Of a stretch of 64,000 nt of DNA, positions 1 to 9,595 are shown one piece after another; position 1 is the first letter of the stretch, and the number at the start of each line of letters is the position of its first letter. This DNA comes from Mycobacterium vicinigordonae (lineage in GTDB: Bacteria; Actinomycetota; Actinomycetes; Mycobacteriales; Mycobacteriaceae). The stretch spans positions 1,240,001 to 1,304,000 of the forward strand of contig NZ_CP059165.1 in assembly GCF_013466425.1 (NCBI RefSeq), in the 5' to 3' direction. The notes under the pieces were generated by a model. It worked only from the letters and a program-made list of their open reading frames with translations, ran no database searches and was not told the DNA's origin. Both the position numbers and the translations under genes were made by a program.

Positions 1-1281
1 TTCTACTGCCTGGATTTCGGTGGCGGCATACTCTCGTCGCTGCGGGAGCTGCCGCACGTAGGAGGGGTTGCAGACCGCGGCCGGCCCGAACTGATCTGGC
101 GGATGATCACCGAGATCGAGACGGTGCTGCACACCCGCGAGGCCACTTGCCGTGGTGATCCGACGGCGCGGGGTGGCTTCGCGGACGTGTTCCTGGTCGC
201 CGACGGATGGGCGAGCCTGCGTCACGAGTTCGAAGCCGTTGAACACGCCGTCACAGCGATTGCAAGTCAAGGACTTTCGTACGGCGTGCACGTGGTATTG
301 ACAGCGTCGCGCTGGGCCGAGTTGCGCCCTGCCTTGAAGGATCAGCTCGGCACCCGGATCGAGTTGCGACTGGGCGACCCGGCGGATTCCGAGCTCGACC
401 GCAAACAGGCCCGCTACGTCCCCGGCGACCGCCCTGGGCGTGGCCTTGCCCACGACGGCTCACACATGATGATCGCGCTGCCGACACCGGACGAAATCGA
501 GGTACGCCGAGGGACCACGGTGGCCCCTCCGATAACGCTGCTGCCCGGCGAAGTCGGCTACGAATCGGTGGTCGCCGGGGACCCCGGGGCCATCCTGCTC
601 GGCATCGAAGAGCGCTCGTTAGCGCCTCTTGCAATAGATTTCGACCACGGCCGGCACCTGCTGATCCTTGGCGACAACGGTTGCGGAAAGACCTCCGCCT
701 TACGGACTCTGTGCCGGGAAATACTGCGTACCGCGGACGCGGCGCAGGCCCAACTGTTCGTAGTCGACTTCCGGCGCACGCTGCTCGGCGTCGTGGACGG
801 CGAGCAGCTCGGCGGCTACGCCATGTCGCCGGCGTCGCTGATTGCGATGCTGGCGGTCTTGGTCGACATAATGCAAGCCAGGATGCCCGGGACGGACGTC
901 ACCCAGGCGCAGCTGCGGAGCAGGTCGTGGTGGACCGGCCCGGAAATCTACGTCGTCATGGACGACTACGACCTGGTGGTTGGTTCCTCGTCGGGAAGCG
1001 AATTGCTGAAGCTGCTCGAATACCTGCCTTACGCAGCCGATCTCGGGTTACACGTCATCACAGCGCGGCGCATCGGCGGCGCATCGCGTGCGCTGTTCGA
1101 ACCGCTACTCGCCGGGTTGCGCGACCTGGGATGCATGACGATGATGATGAGCGGCCGCCCGGAAGACGGGCCGCTACTCGGGCCGAGACCGCCGGTGCCG
1201 CTGCCACCGGGCCGCGGTGTTCTGTCCGCCAGTCCCGGGGTGGAGCAGCGGGTGCAGGTTGCCTGGAGCCCGCCCGGATGA
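1..1281 (+). CDS. eccC4: ESX-4 type VII secretion ATPase EccC4, C-terminal part (5' end outside window)
   Basis: This is the C-terminal 426 residues of an FtsK/SpoIIIE-type EccC ATPase, which powers substrate export through the inner-membrane ESX-4 complex. The reading frame is open from base 1 and begins with a Walker-B-like stretch (YCLDFGGG) of the second ATPase domain, so the gene starts upstream of the window. A P-loop, GDNGCGKT, for the third ATPase domain lies at bases 670-693, followed by a Walker-B-like VVMDDYD near base 950. The stop overlaps the next start as ATGA, indicating translational coupling. The neighbours esxU and esxT identify the system as ESX-4 rather than another ESX locus. 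Assignment is by family motifs and gene order. Confidence 0.95.
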   Translation, partial: FYCLDFGGGILSSLRELPHVGGVADRGRPELIWRMITEIETVLHTREATCRGDPTARGGFADVFLVADGWASLRHEFEAVEHAVTAIASQGLSYGVHVVLTASRWAELRPALKDQLGTRIELRLGDPADSELDRKQARYVPGDRPGRGLAHDGSHMMIALPTPDEIEVRRGTTVAPPITLLPGEVGYESVVAGDPGAILLGIEERSLAPLAIDFDHGRHLLILGDNGCGKTSALRTLCREILRTADAAQAQLFVVDFRRTLLGVVDGEQLGGYAMSPASLIAMLAVLVDIMQARMPGTDVTQAQLRSRSWWTGPEIYVVMDDYDLVVGSSSGSELLKLLEYLPYAADLGLHVITARRIGGASRALFEPLLAGLRDLGCMTMMMSGRPEDGPLLGPRPPVPLPPGRGVLSASPGVEQRVQVAWSPPG

Positions 1282-2468
1282 CCGCTCATCGTGCCGTGAT
1301 TGCTGCTGGTCCCGCGACGCTGCGCCGATTATGTTGTGATGCAGCAGAACACAGTGATATCGGCGTGGCAGCGCTGGAGGCGATCGATGACCCCGTCGGG
1401 CTTCTCGACGAGCTTCCGGTGGCCGTCGACGTGCTGTGGTCGGCGGCGCTGAGGTCACTGGTTGACGGGCACGGCGACGATGCGATCGTCGTGCATCCCT
1501 CCTGGTGGCCTGCGACTCGAGTCAGCGTGATCACCACGGCCGCAGGTACTTTGGGCGGTGTCGTGTCGGTTCGGGCCCGGCCTTGGTTGTTCGCGACGTC
1601 GACACGGAGTGAGGCCGAACCGATGGTGTCGGTGGAGATCGCCGATCGGCTGGTGGCGATCATCGGGTCGGATGTCGTCGCGGTGCCGCGCTCTGAACCT
1701 CGCGTCGTTGAGCAGGTGGTGGACGCCGTCGTCGCGTTGACGCCAACGGGGCGAGTCCTCATCGATGCGCCGAGCAGGGTCACCGGGGCGACGCAGCTGG
1801 CGAAGTCGTTGGCGACCTCCATCGGGGCCGAAAGGGTTGTCGAACTGGATGACACGCGGCTAGCCCGACTAGCCATGGCGGTTGACGCACCCAGAACGCC
1901 GACCCCAGCGAGTTCTGCATCGCGGGCTCGGACGAGCACCCGGGTGATCGGCACGGCCGTCGTCGCCACGGGGCTGGCCCTGGCAGTCCCGACGGTGACT
2001 ACCCAGGGCCCGCGCCGGGTGCCGGTCACGCAGCCTGCGCCGACCACGGTTCTGGTTGAGGGCAGGGTGGCGCTGAGTGTTCCCAGCGCCTGGATCGCGC
2101 AGCGGGTGCTCTCGGGTTCCGGGTCGGCGCGAGTGCAGGTCAACTCGCCGGCGGACCCCGAGGTGGCAATTCACCTCACCCAGTCACCCACGCCCGGCGA
2201 GACGCTGAGTGGGGCCGCCGACCGCTTGCGACGAGCGATCGACGCCGAGCCGGCCGGGGTTTTCGTCGACTTCGACCGCAGCGCCGTCAGAGCCGGCCGG
2301 CCCGCGGTGACCTATCGCGAGGTCCGGGCCACCCATGATGTGCGGTGGACAGTACTGATCGACGGCTCGGTGCGGATCAGCATCGGCTGCCAGAGCCCGA
2401 CCGGGGACCCGGCCACGGTGCGCGACGCCTGCGAGCAGGCCGTGCGGTCCGCCCATGTACTGGACTGA
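1278..2468 (+). CDS. Type VII secretion-associated protein, Rv3446c family
   Basis: This 396-residue Ala/Val-rich protein sits between eccC4 and esxU, the place of Rv3446c in M. tuberculosis. The ATG at 1278 overlaps the eccC4 stop by four bases. The N-terminal half has no motif I recognise. A single hydrophobic segment ([16 protein letters not shown]) lies near residues 220-235, followed by an exported-looking C-terminal domain of about 150 residues with two cysteines. The topology is therefore one membrane span with a large domain on each side. Its biochemical role in ESX-4 is unknown to me; the secretion link rests on family and context. Confidence 0.85.
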   Translation: MTAHRAVIAAGPATLRRLCCDAAEHSDIGVAALEAIDDPVGLLDELPVAVDVLWSAALRSLVDGHGDDAIVVHPSWWPATRVSVITTAAGTLGGVVSVRARPWLFATSTRSEAEPMVSVEIADRLVAIIGSDVVAVPRSEPRVVEQVVDAVVALTPTGRVLIDAPSRVTGATQLAKSLATSIGAERVVELDDTRLARLAMAVDAPRTPTPASSASRARTSTRVIGTAVVATGLALAVPTVTTQGPRRVPVTQPAPTTVLVEGRVALSVPSAWIAQRVLSGSGSARVQVNSPADPEVAIHLTQSPTPGETLSGAADRLRRAIDAEPAGVFVDFDRSAVRAGRPAVTYREVRATHDVRWTVLIDGSVRISIGCQSPTGDPATVRDACEQAVRSAHVLD

Positions 2469-2540
2469 CCCGCCCGCGAAATTGTGTGGAACCACGGCGG
2501 CGTTGCTGGCGTCGAACTCAATGAGCGGAAGGAGACACAC

Positions 2541-2867
2541 GTGAGCTCACCAACGGGTACCGATTCGCTGAGCACCGACTTCGACCTGATGCGCTCGGTC
2601 GCAGCTACCACCGATGCGCGCAACGAAGAGATCCGGTCGATGCTGCACGCTTTCATCGGACGGGTGGGCAGTGTGCCGCCGTCGATCTGGAGCGGGATGG
2701 CCGCCGCGCGGTTCAAACAGGCGGTGGATCGCTGGAACGCCGAGTCGACGCGACTACACAACGTATTGCACGAGATCGCCGAAACCATCCGCTATAACGA
2801 GGCTGCGCTGCGCGAGGCCGGCCAAAATCACGCCCACCGCATCGCCACCGCTGGCGGTGCGTTGTGA
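2541..2867 (+). CDS. esxU: ESAT-6-like protein EsxU (WXG100 family)
   Basis: A 108-residue helical-hairpin WXG100 protein, expected to pair with EsxT as the ESX-4 substrate heterodimer. The turn motif is W-S-G ([11 protein letters not shown]) at the centre of the protein, and the length matches the M. tuberculosis protein (105 aa as I recall). The GTG at 2541 is chosen because a strong Shine-Dalgarno (GGAAGGAG, 2526-2533) precedes it and because family proteins start a few residues before the conserved DFDLMRSV. An in-frame ATG further upstream would add about 19 unrelated residues. The stop overlaps esxT. Confidence 0.93.
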   Translation: MSSPTGTDSLSTDFDLMRSVAATTDARNEEIRSMLHAFIGRVGSVPPSIWSGMAAARFKQAVDRWNAESTRLHNVLHEIAETIRYNEAALREAGQNHAHRIATAGGAL

Positions 2868-3154
2868 TCTCGTACGACTTCGCCGCCATTGAACACTCGA
2901 TTCGTCAGGACATTCACACGACCTCGGCCCGTCTCAACGCCGCCGTCGAGGAGCTCAGGTCCCTGGTGGTGCCGCTGCAGCAACTGTGGACCCGCGAAGC
3001 GGCGGCCGCGTACCAGGCCGAACAGCTCAGGTGGCAGCAGTCGATTAGCGCGCTCAATCACATCCTGGTGGAGCTGGGAAATGCGGTCCGGGACGGCGCG
3101 GCCGAGGTAGCTGACGCTGACCGCCGCGCGGCTGGCAGCTGGGGGCGCTTTTGA
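2864..3154 (+). CDS. esxT: ESAT-6-like protein EsxT (WXG100 family)
   Basis: A 96-residue WXG100-family protein, the partner of EsxU. It starts with GTG at 2864, overlapping the esxU stop by four bases (GTGA), so the pair is translationally coupled, as usual for secreted Esx heterodimers. The turn is W-T-R ([13 protein letters not shown]) instead of canonical W-x-G; I recall the same variant in M. tuberculosis EsxT, so it is a family trait rather than a mutation. The two predicted amphipathic helices flank this turn. It is the last gene of the ESX-4 block. Confidence 0.92.
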   Translation: MISYDFAAIEHSIRQDIHTTSARLNAAVEELRSLVVPLQQLWTREAAAAYQAEQLRWQQSISALNHILVELGNAVRDGAAEVADADRRAAGSWGRF

Positions 3155-3317
3155 CCTGCGGGGATGCGCATCGGTAAGCTGCTCCGTTGGCGTGCGGTGC
3201 CTACGGGAAATGGGGTCCTCGGGTCAACGTCGGTCGCCGAGACCACCCCCAAACCGCATCCGCCTGACCGGCCCCCGGCTCACGCTGGGATCCACCCCGA
3301 GAGAGAAGGTAAGCGCT

Positions 3318-3761
3318 GTGCCCACATATGCGCCCAAGGCGGGTGACACCACGAGGTCGTGGTACGTCATCGACGCCACGGACGTGGTGCTTGGCCGCCT
3401 TGCTGTCGCAGCTGCCAATCTGCTGCGCGGTAAGCACAAGCCGACGTTCGCGCCCAACGTCGATGGCGGCGATTTCGTCATCGTCATCAACGCCGACAAG
3501 GTCGCCATCAGCGGTGACAAACTGCAGAGCAAGATGGCCTACAGCCACTCGGGGTATCCCGGCGGTCTGCGCAAGCGCAGCATCGGCGAGCTGATGCAGA
3601 AGCACCCTGACCGGGTGGTGGAAAAGGCAATCGTCGGCATGCTGCCGAAGAACAAGCTGAGCCGTCAGGTCCAGAAGAAGCTGCGGGTCTATGCGGGCCC
3701 GGAGCATCCGCACACCGCTCAGCAGCCGGTTCCGTACGAGATCAAGCAGGTGGCCCAATGA
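3318..3761 (+). CDS. rplM: 50S ribosomal protein L13
   Basis: A 147-residue L13, a primary binder of 23S rRNA domain II in early 50S assembly. Conserved blocks visible are [16 protein letters not shown] at the N-terminus, [13 protein letters not shown] in the middle and AVVGMLPKN-like ([11 protein letters not shown]) near the C-terminus. The GTG at 3318, giving [10 protein letters not shown], is chosen because it matches the family start and has GAGAGAAGG upstream; the frame is open further upstream but that stretch is not conserved. It overlaps rpsI by four bases (ATGA), the usual actinobacterial rplM-rpsI operon. Confidence 0.97.
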   Translation: MPTYAPKAGDTTRSWYVIDATDVVLGRLAVAAANLLRGKHKPTFAPNVDGGDFVIVINADKVAISGDKLQSKMAYSHSGYPGGLRKRSIGELMQKHPDRVVEKAIVGMLPKNKLSRQVQKKLRVYAGPEHPHTAQQPVPYEIKQVAQ

Positions 3762-4225
3762 CCGAGACCAGTGTGGAGGCCACCGAAGTGGTGGAAGCCG
3801 CGATCGAGGCCGCGCCCATGGCCGAATCGTTCGTCTTCGAGCGCCCCATCCAGACCGTCGGCCGCCGCAAGGAGGCCGTGGTACGGGTTCGCCTGGTGCC
3901 CGGCACCGGCAAGTTCGACCTCAACGGGCGCAGCCTGGAGGACTACTTCCCGAACAAGGTGCACCAGCAGCTCATCAAAGCGCCGCTAGTCACTGTCGAG
4001 CGGGTGGACAGCTACGACATCTACGCGCTGCTCCACGGCGGCGGGCCGTCGGGCCAGGCCGGAGCGCTGCGGCTCGGCATTGCCCGGGCCTTGATCGTGG
4101 CCACGCCGGAGGACCGGCCTGCGCTGAAGAAGGCCGGCTTCCTGACCCGTGACCCGCGTGCCACCGAGCGCAAGAAGTACGGACTGAAGAAGGCCCGCAA
4201 GGCACCTCAGTACAGCAAGCGCTGA
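3758..4225 (+). CDS. rpsI: 30S ribosomal protein S9
   Basis: A 155-residue S9. After an acidic/alanine-rich mycobacterial N-terminal extension of about 30 residues the conserved core begins at [15 protein letters not shown] and includes [12 protein letters not shown]. It ends in the invariant basic tail [12 protein letters not shown], which reaches the ribosomal P site. The ATG at 3758 overlaps the rplM stop. Downstream is a long inverted repeat before glmM. Confidence 0.97.
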   Translation: MTETSVEATEVVEAAIEAAPMAESFVFERPIQTVGRRKEAVVRVRLVPGTGKFDLNGRSLEDYFPNKVHQQLIKAPLVTVERVDSYDIYALLHGGGPSGQAGALRLGIARALIVATPEDRPALKKAGFLTRDPRATERKKYGLKKARKAPQYSKR

Positions 4226-4234
4226 TCCGCCATC

Positions 4235-4304
4235 ACTGTTGCGCTGCGAGCGGGTCTCGCCCGGCGTGTCTGCCGTCCCGCGTGCTCGCTCGCAGCTCAC
4301 AGTG
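4235..4304 (+). terminator. Long imperfect inverted repeat after rpsI, possible terminator or attenuator
   Basis: A perfect 10-bp stem pairs 4243-4252 (GCTGCGAGCG) with 4287-4296 (CGCTCGCAGC). It is extended outward by CACTG (from 4235) pairing with CAGTG (to 4304) after a short asymmetric bulge. The loop is about 34 nt and there is no following T-run, so it is not a classical intrinsic terminator. Position between rpsI and glmM suggests an end or attenuation point for the ribosomal protein transcript. Confidence 0.45.
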
Positions 4305-4342
4305 AGTATGTGCAACAACGCCAACTGTGAGAGGTTTGACCT

Positions 4343-5680
4343 ATGGGTCGACTATTCGGCACCGACGGCGTCCGCGGAGTCGCCAATCGTGAGTTGACCG
4401 CCGAACTGGCCCTCGCCCTGGGCGCCGCGGCGGCGCGGCACTTGGCGCGCTCCACCGGACCAGGCCGCCGCGTTGCGGTGATCGGCCGGGATCCGCGTGC
4501 CAGTGGCGAAATGCTGGAAGCCGCCGTTATCGCCGGGCTGACCAGCCAGGGTGTCGACGCGCTGCGAGTCGGCGTGCTGCCGACACCCGCGATCGCCTAC
4601 CTGACCGGCGCCTATGACGCCGACTTCGGCGTGATGATCTCCGCCTCGCACAACCCGATGCCCGACAACGGCATCAAGATCTTCGGCCCCGGCGGCCACA
4701 AACTCGACGACGACACTGAGGACCAGATCGAGAACCTGGTCGCGGCCGGGCCCGGGCTACGCCCGGTCGGCGCGGGGATCGGGCGCGTCGTCGACGCGCA
4801 GGACGCCGCCGACCGTTACCTGCGCCACATCGGCAAGGCCAGCACCAGCCGTCTCGACGGACTGACGGTGGTCGTCGACTGCGCCCACGGTGCCGCGTCC
4901 ACGGCGGCGCCCAGCGCCTACCGCGCGGCCGGTGCGCGTGTCATCGCGATCAACGCCGACCCCAACGGACTCAACATCAACGACGGCTGCGGGTCCACGC
5001 ACCTCCAGTCGCTGCGTGCCGCGGTCACCGCGCATTGCGCCGATCTGGGGCTGGCGCACGACGGCGATGCCGACCGATGCCTGGCTGTCGATGCCAACGG
5101 CGAACTCGTCGACGGCGACACCATCATGGTGGTGCTGGCCCTTGCCATGAAGGAAGCCGGCGAACTGGCCTCGGACACATTGGTGGCGACGGTGATGAGC
5201 AACCTGGGGCTGCATCTGGCCATGCGCGAGGCCGGCGTAACGGTGCGCACCACCAGTGTCGGAGACCGCTATGTCCTGGAAGAACTGCGGGCCGGGGATT
5301 ACAGTCTGGGCGGCGAGCAGTCCGGCCACATCGTGATGCCGGCGCTCGGCTCCACCGGTGACGGCATCGTCACCGGCTTGCGGTTGATGACCCGGATGGT
5401 GCAGACCGGCTCGTCGTTGGCCACGCTCGCCTCGGCGATGCGGACCTTGCCGCAGGTGTTGATCAACGTTGAGGTCGCCGACAAGGCCACCGCCGCCGCC
5501 GCGCCAGCGGTGCAGTCCGCGGTGCGGCAAGCCGAGGCCGAGCTGGGTGACACCGGACGAATCCTGTTGCGGCCCTCCGGGACTGAGCCGCTGATCAGGG
5601 TGATGGTCGAGGCGGCCGACAGAGAGATCGCCCAGCGAGTGGCCGCAGGCGTGGTTGACGCGGTCAGCTCCTCCAGCTGA
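4343..5680 (+). CDS. glmM: Phosphoglucosamine mutase GlmM
   Basis: A 445-residue alpha-D-phosphohexomutase that interconverts glucosamine-6-P and glucosamine-1-P for UDP-GlcNAc, peptidoglycan and arabinogalactan linker synthesis. The phosphoserine loop [12 protein letters not shown] has Ser102, the metal loop is DGDADR, the sugar loop GEQSGH, and the phosphate-binding loop [12 protein letters not shown] is near the C-terminus. All four family signatures are intact. The start ATG at 4343 is preceded by GAGAGG. glmS, the preceding enzyme of the pathway, lies 4 kb downstream on the same strand. It is also called mrsA. Confidence 0.97.
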   Translation: MGRLFGTDGVRGVANRELTAELALALGAAAARHLARSTGPGRRVAVIGRDPRASGEMLEAAVIAGLTSQGVDALRVGVLPTPAIAYLTGAYDADFGVMISASHNPMPDNGIKIFGPGGHKLDDDTEDQIENLVAAGPGLRPVGAGIGRVVDAQDAADRYLRHIGKASTSRLDGLTVVVDCAHGAASTAAPSAYRAAGARVIAINADPNGLNINDGCGSTHLQSLRAAVTAHCADLGLAHDGDADRCLAVDANGELVDGDTIMVVLALAMKEAGELASDTLVATVMSNLGLHLAMREAGVTVRTTSVGDRYVLEELRAGDYSLGGEQSGHIVMPALGSTGDGIVTGLRLMTRMVQTGSSLATLASAMRTLPQVLINVEVADKATAAAAPAVQSAVRQAEAELGDTGRILLRPSGTEPLIRVMVEAADREIAQRVAAGVVDAVSSSS

Positions 5681-5735
5681 AAAATTTCCCGAAACCGCTT
5701 GGAACCTCGCAGCCGTCCGTGCCGTCGAAACAGGT

Positions 5736-6050
5736 ATGGGTCATGAAAGTGTGTTGGGTGGTACCGGCGTTGACGTGGCGGCGGTGCGCGGTGCGGCCGA
5801 CCGAATCGCCGAAGCCGCCGAGATGGTGGACCGTGCCGTAGCAAACCACCTGTCGCGGTTGGCCTTCAGTGCTTCGCGGGCCGGTCGGGACCATGCGCTA
5901 CGCGGTGAGGCGCTGCGGGCCCGGCTGGACGGGCTGGCCGCCGAGCTGTCGCAGTGGTCGCGGGCGGCGGCCGAGACGGCGGTGGCGCTGCGGGCCGGTG
6001 TCGACCGCTACGCCGATGCGGATCTGTGTGCCGCGGCCCGGATTGCCTGA
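5736..6050 (+). CDS. Small hypothetical helical protein (Rv3440c-like)
   Basis: A 104-residue Ala/Arg-rich, almost wholly helical protein with no Cys. Its size and position after glmM match Rv3440c of M. tuberculosis. The heptad-like Ala/Leu pattern and the partner gene right behind it (2 bases away) resemble the EspC/DUF2580 type of small secreted ESX-associated helical proteins, but I cannot confirm a secretion motif. The ATG at 5736 is used because the frame upstream overlaps glmM and is not conserved-looking. Function unknown. Confidence 0.75.
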   Translation: MGHESVLGGTGVDVAAVRGAADRIAEAAEMVDRAVANHLSRLAFSASRAGRDHALRGEALRARLDGLAAELSQWSRAAAETAVALRAGVDRYADADLCAAARIA

Positions 6051-6052
6051 CC

Positions 6053-7444
6053 GTGGCGCAGCGGTGGGACGTCGCCGGACGGTTGGCGGAGGGCGTACCG
6101 GCGGTCGAGCATACCCAGAGCTATGTGCGTGCCAGTCAATGCCTCGGGTACGAACACCCCGATCTGACGGCCCACCCAGGACAGCTGCACGACTGGTACG
6201 ACAGCGAAGAGGGCCTCGACCTACAGGCTCTCGATGCCGATTGTTCCCAGCTGCGGGCCACGGACACGGTCGTCATCGAGGCGCTGCGGCTGCAACGCGC
6301 CCAGCTGGCGGCCTTGGCAATGGCGTGGACTGGCCCGGGAGCCGACGCCGCGATCGCGTTTCTGCAGCGACACTGCGACGCCGCCGCGGCGGTGGCCACC
6401 GAGGTCCGCGCGGCCGCGCAGCGGTGCGAGTCGCTGCGCGACAACCTGTGGCAGCTGGTCGACGCAAAGGTGACGACAGTGACACAGATCGACGACAGCA
6501 CGCTGGCGCAACGCCCGGTGTGGCTGGCGGCGACCGCTGCGGTGACGAGCGGAGCAGGGGAACTCAAAGTGGCGCGCCACGTCGTTACAGAACAGATAAA
6601 ACCATACGTGGACAACGTCATTCGCAACGAGTGGGTGACAGTCATGCGATCGACGCGACTCGGTGTCGACGCGTGCTACGACATGGTCATCGATCGGATG
6701 GCCACCGCGGCGCCGGTAATCTTCGAGGTTCCCGGCGATCTGGGTCCGCCGAGCCCACCGCGGCGGCCAGGTGCACCGGGTGTTTTTGCCGCTGCAGCGC
6801 CGTTGATGCCCGCTGAGCTTTCAGGGCCTGACCCCGGATGGATCCCGGCGCCCGGGATCTCCGCGACCCGTGTCCCGTCGGCCGCGGCTGCGCCGGCGGC
6901 GCCTGAAGTGCTGTCCGCGCCGAATCCTGCTCTTGCATCAGCGGATTCAGTGGCCCCAGTCGGCGATGCCGCTGGTGTTGCGGGCAGTGCCGGCGGTCTG
7001 GGTGGAGCCGGAGAGACCGGTAGGCTCGGCGGGATCGGCGGGGTTGTCAGCCGCATTATCGACGAGATGGGTGGGCTGCTGAGCTCGGGCCTGGGCGAAC
7101 TCGGCGATGCGTCCGCGCTGAACAGTCCAGCTGACAACGCGGACGCCTTCGACGAAGGCGCCGACCACAAGCACGAACCGGATTCCCCCGAAGAACCCGA
7201 AGAAGTCGATGAACCGGAAATGCCGCCCGCGGCCGGGCTATCCGGTCCGACCGGCGCAGCGACCGGGCCGCAGCTGCGCCCGCCCGCAACGCCGACCCAG
7301 CAGCCGACGGTCACGCAACCCCCAATTACCCAGGCGCCACTGAACGTGCCGCCGGTGAACGTGCCGCCGGTGGTCGAGCCCGCGCCACTCGGGTCGACAC
7401 CCTGCGAGATTGCCGCGGACGAACTTCCGCAGGCCGGGCGGTAG
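6053..7444 (+). CDS. Hypothetical Ala/Pro-rich protein (Rv3439c-like)
   Basis: A 463-residue protein beginning with GTG at 6053, two bases after the previous stop, so the two are surely cotranscribed. The first 210 residues are helical. This part includes a WTGPGADAAIAFL segment reminiscent of the W-x-G turn of WXG100/PPE-like helical hairpins. The second half is low complexity, with Ala/Pro/Gly stretches, an acidic Glu/Asp/Pro block near residues 370-395 and tandem NVPPV repeats near the end. This architecture resembles ESX substrates or ESX-associated Esp proteins, which is inference. It corresponds to Rv3439c in place and size; the function is not known to me. Confidence 0.8.
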   Translation: MAQRWDVAGRLAEGVPAVEHTQSYVRASQCLGYEHPDLTAHPGQLHDWYDSEEGLDLQALDADCSQLRATDTVVIEALRLQRAQLAALAMAWTGPGADAAIAFLQRHCDAAAAVATEVRAAAQRCESLRDNLWQLVDAKVTTVTQIDDSTLAQRPVWLAATAAVTSGAGELKVARHVVTEQIKPYVDNVIRNEWVTVMRSTRLGVDACYDMVIDRMATAAPVIFEVPGDLGPPSPPRRPGAPGVFAAAAPLMPAELSGPDPGWIPAPGISATRVPSAAAAPAAPEVLSAPNPALASADSVAPVGDAAGVAGSAGGLGGAGETGRLGGIGGVVSRIIDEMGGLLSSGLGELGDASALNSPADNADAFDEGADHKHEPDSPEEPEEVDEPEMPPAAGLSGPTGAATGPQLRPPATPTQQPTVTQPPITQAPLNVPPVNVPPVVEPAPLGSTPCEIAADELPQAGR

Positions 7445-7455
7445 AGATGGACGTC

Positions 7456-8499
7456 TCAGCGTGGAAGCAGTTGCAGCAGTTCTTCGACATAGCGCACCGC
7501 CTCGCCGGCCTCCTTTGTAAGCGGCCTGACCAGCAGCGTGGTGACGCCTGCGGCGGCGAACACGGCCAGCCGCTCGGCGATGTAGCCGCGTGGTCCGACC
7601 AGCGACATGCCACGGACCAATTCGTCGGGAACCGCTTCGATGGCCTCACGTTTGCGCCCGCTGAGATAGAGCTCCTGGATCCGATCCGCGACCTCGCCGA
7701 ACCCGTAACGGGTCGCCACATTGTGATAGAAATTCCGGCCCTTGGCGCCCATGCCGCCGATGTACAGCGCCAATTGTGGCTTCGCCCAAGACAATCGGTC
7801 ATCGACATCGTCGCCGATCGCGAGCGAGGTACCGACCATCACGTCCAACGGGCCCAGCGCAGGATCGCGTCTTGCGGTACCGGCCGCCAACGCGTCGCCC
7901 CACACCTGCGCGGCCTTGTCCGGGTAGTAAAACACCGGCTGCCAGCCGTCGGCGATCTCCGCGGTGAGTTCGACGTTCTTGGGTCCGAGCGCCGCGATCG
8001 ATATCGGAATACGCTCGCGCACTGGGTGATTGATAATTTTCAGAGGTTTCCCCAGCCCCGTTCCGCGATCGGCCGGCAGTGGGATCTGATAGTGCTTGCC
8101 GTCATACTGCACCCGCTCTCGGCGCCACACCTGCCGGCAGATCTCGATGATCTCCCGGGTCCGGCCCAGCGGGGAGTCGAACTCGACCCCGTGGAAGCCC
8201 TCCATCACCTGTGGGCCGGAGGTGCCGATCCCCAGCTGGAATCGGCCGTCGGAGACGTAATCCAGACCGGCGGCCGTCATCGCCAGCAGCGTGGGGGTGC
8301 GGATAAATATCGGCAAGACCCCCGACGCCAGTTCGACGGTATTGGTCCTGGCTGCCAGATAGCCCAGCTGGCTGATGGCGTCGAAGGCATACGCCTCGGC
8401 CACCACGACGACACTGACGCCCGCTTTCTCCAGTTCGACGACGCGGTCGACGGACTCGTGAAATCCGCCCGAGTAGTCCAGGGCAATCCCGATTCGCAT
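7456..8499 (-). CDS. LLM-class F420-dependent oxidoreductase
   Basis: A 347-residue luciferase-like monooxygenase-fold protein of the F420-dependent oxidoreductase type. Family blocks visible are MRIGIALDYSGG at the start, RTPTLLAMTAAGLDYVSDGRF, LGIGTSGPQV and GFHGVEFDSPLGRTRE. It closely resembles the mycobacterial Rv3520c group as I remember it; substrate unknown. The start is taken at the ATG at 8499, matching that group, while an in-frame GTG at 8508 would add three residues. It ends 11 bases from the convergent Rv3439c-like gene. I do not recall this gene at this locus in H37Rv, so it may be a paralogous insertion or a gene lost there. Confidence 0.88.
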   Translation of the reverse strand: MRIGIALDYSGGFHESVDRVVELEKAGVSVVVVAEAYAFDAISQLGYLAARTNTVELASGVLPIFIRTPTLLAMTAAGLDYVSDGRFQLGIGTSGPQVMEGFHGVEFDSPLGRTREIIEICRQVWRRERVQYDGKHYQIPLPADRGTGLGKPLKIINHPVRERIPISIAALGPKNVELTAEIADGWQPVFYYPDKAAQVWGDALAAGTARRDPALGPLDVMVGTSLAIGDDVDDRLSWAKPQLALYIGGMGAKGRNFYHNVATRYGFGEVADRIQELYLSGRKREAIEAVPDELVRGMSLVGPRGYIAERLAVFAAAGVTTLLVRPLTKEAGEAVRYVEELLQLLPR

Positions 8500-8593
8500 C
8501 AACGACACTTACCACGGCCGACCGTGCGGTCAGATCGCAGGCACGCCCGCGCAGCACCCGGCGAATCGTTGTCCGCCACCCGGGTTTGCCAAC

Positions 8594-9445
8594 CTACTTC
8601 AGCAGCGCGACGATCTTCTCTTCCGCAGTCACCGTCGGCGCCTCGGGGTCCACCGGATTGGTATTGGGCAGGGCCACGTCTGGGTCGGCGAAGTCCCGAT
8701 AGGTCTTGTCGCGGCCCAGGGTGCTGAGCAGATAGCCGGTCAGCAGCGCCCGAACCGCGCGCTGGGTCTTGCGGTCCGAGCCGGCGAGCCCGACGGCCTT
8801 GGTCAACCGCCGGCCCTCCACCAGACCGCCGCGCTCTGCCTTCTTGACGATGCGCAGCGTCGCCGATTCCCACGCTTGCGACAACGCTATGGCATTGGAG
8901 TTCAGCGTCTTGGGGTCCTCGGGTGCGGTCAGGATCAGACCCGGCACCTTCAGCGTCGCGGCGGGCTGCTCGGCAGGGGGAGAAGTCACGGTCGGAAAGA
9001 GCGCGGCCACGGCCTGGATCGGCTCGTGGCTCGCGCCTGCCATACCGGCTGCGGCAAACACCGCTGCCGAGCCGCCGAAACCGTGACCGACCAGGCCGAG
9101 CTTGGTGGGGTGCACGCTGATCTTTCCGGGCCCCAATCGCACACCGGCGACGATGTCGAGGGCGACACCGAGGTCGAACGCGAAGTTCATCACCGACGGC
9201 GCCAAGCCGCGCTGGGTGTCCGGCGCACCGACCACGATGCCCCACGACGCCAGGTGCTCCAACAGCCCCGCGTATTGGGCGCTGCCGGTGATCCAGTCGT
9301 GGCCGAACGCGACGGCGGGCAGGTTCAGCCCGGATTCCGGGGTGTACACCACCCCGGGAAGCCCGGCAAAGGCTAGGTCACCACGCAGAACGTGGTGGGG
9401 ACCACGGCGGCTGAGGGCGGCGAAGAGCTTGCGGGTGCGGGCCAC
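8594..9445 (-). CDS. Alpha/beta hydrolase-fold (dienelactone hydrolase-like) protein, nucleophile replaced
   Basis: A 283-residue protein starting with GTG at 9445, matching Rv3438 in size and place. The fold is recognisable from VAFGHDWITGS, the helical region after it and the nucleophile elbow. The elbow reads G-H-G-F-G-G, so the serine expected in G-x-S-x-G is Gly122. A possible acid (LTAPEDPKT) remains. It is therefore probably not a standard serine hydrolase and may be a binding protein or pseudoenzyme. It lies divergent from glmS, with 150 bases between them. Confidence 0.82.
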   Translation of the reverse strand: MARTRKLFAALSRRGPHHVLRGDLAFAGLPGVVYTPESGLNLPAVAFGHDWITGSAQYAGLLEHLASWGIVVGAPDTQRGLAPSVMNFAFDLGVALDIVAGVRLGPGKISVHPTKLGLVGHGFGGSAAVFAAAGMAGASHEPIQAVAALFPTVTSPPAEQPAATLKVPGLILTAPEDPKTLNSNAIALSQAWESATLRIVKKAERGGLVEGRRLTKAVGLAGSDRKTQRAVRALLTGYLLSTLGRDKTYRDFADPDVALPNTNPVDPEAPTVTAEEKIVALLK

Positions 9446-9582
9446 CCGTCGACGTTAGCGGTGACCCGGGTGACGGGTCCAGTGGGTCCCGTCGCGCTGA
9501 GGCTCCGTGCCGGTGATCACAATGTGGCGTGCATCTGCCCAGGTCAGTTGCGCGCTTGGCCGTCGTGTAGGGACACCTGCAC

Positions 9583-9588
9583 TACCCT
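9583..9588 (+). promoter_or_regulatory. Extended -10-like hexamer TACCCT placed for a leaderless glmS transcript
   Basis: TACCCT fits the mycobacterial TANNNT -10 pattern and ends seven bases before the glmS ATG at 9596. This is the spacing expected if transcription starts at or next to the start codon. No Shine-Dalgarno precedes the ATG, which supports a leaderless mRNA. No convincing -35 was found. Confidence 0.5.
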
Positions 9589-9595
9589 GGTCAGA

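Noticed and set aside
4757..5530. 257-codon frame antisense to glmM
   Set aside because: Shadow frame without motifs; the sense gene has all family signatures.
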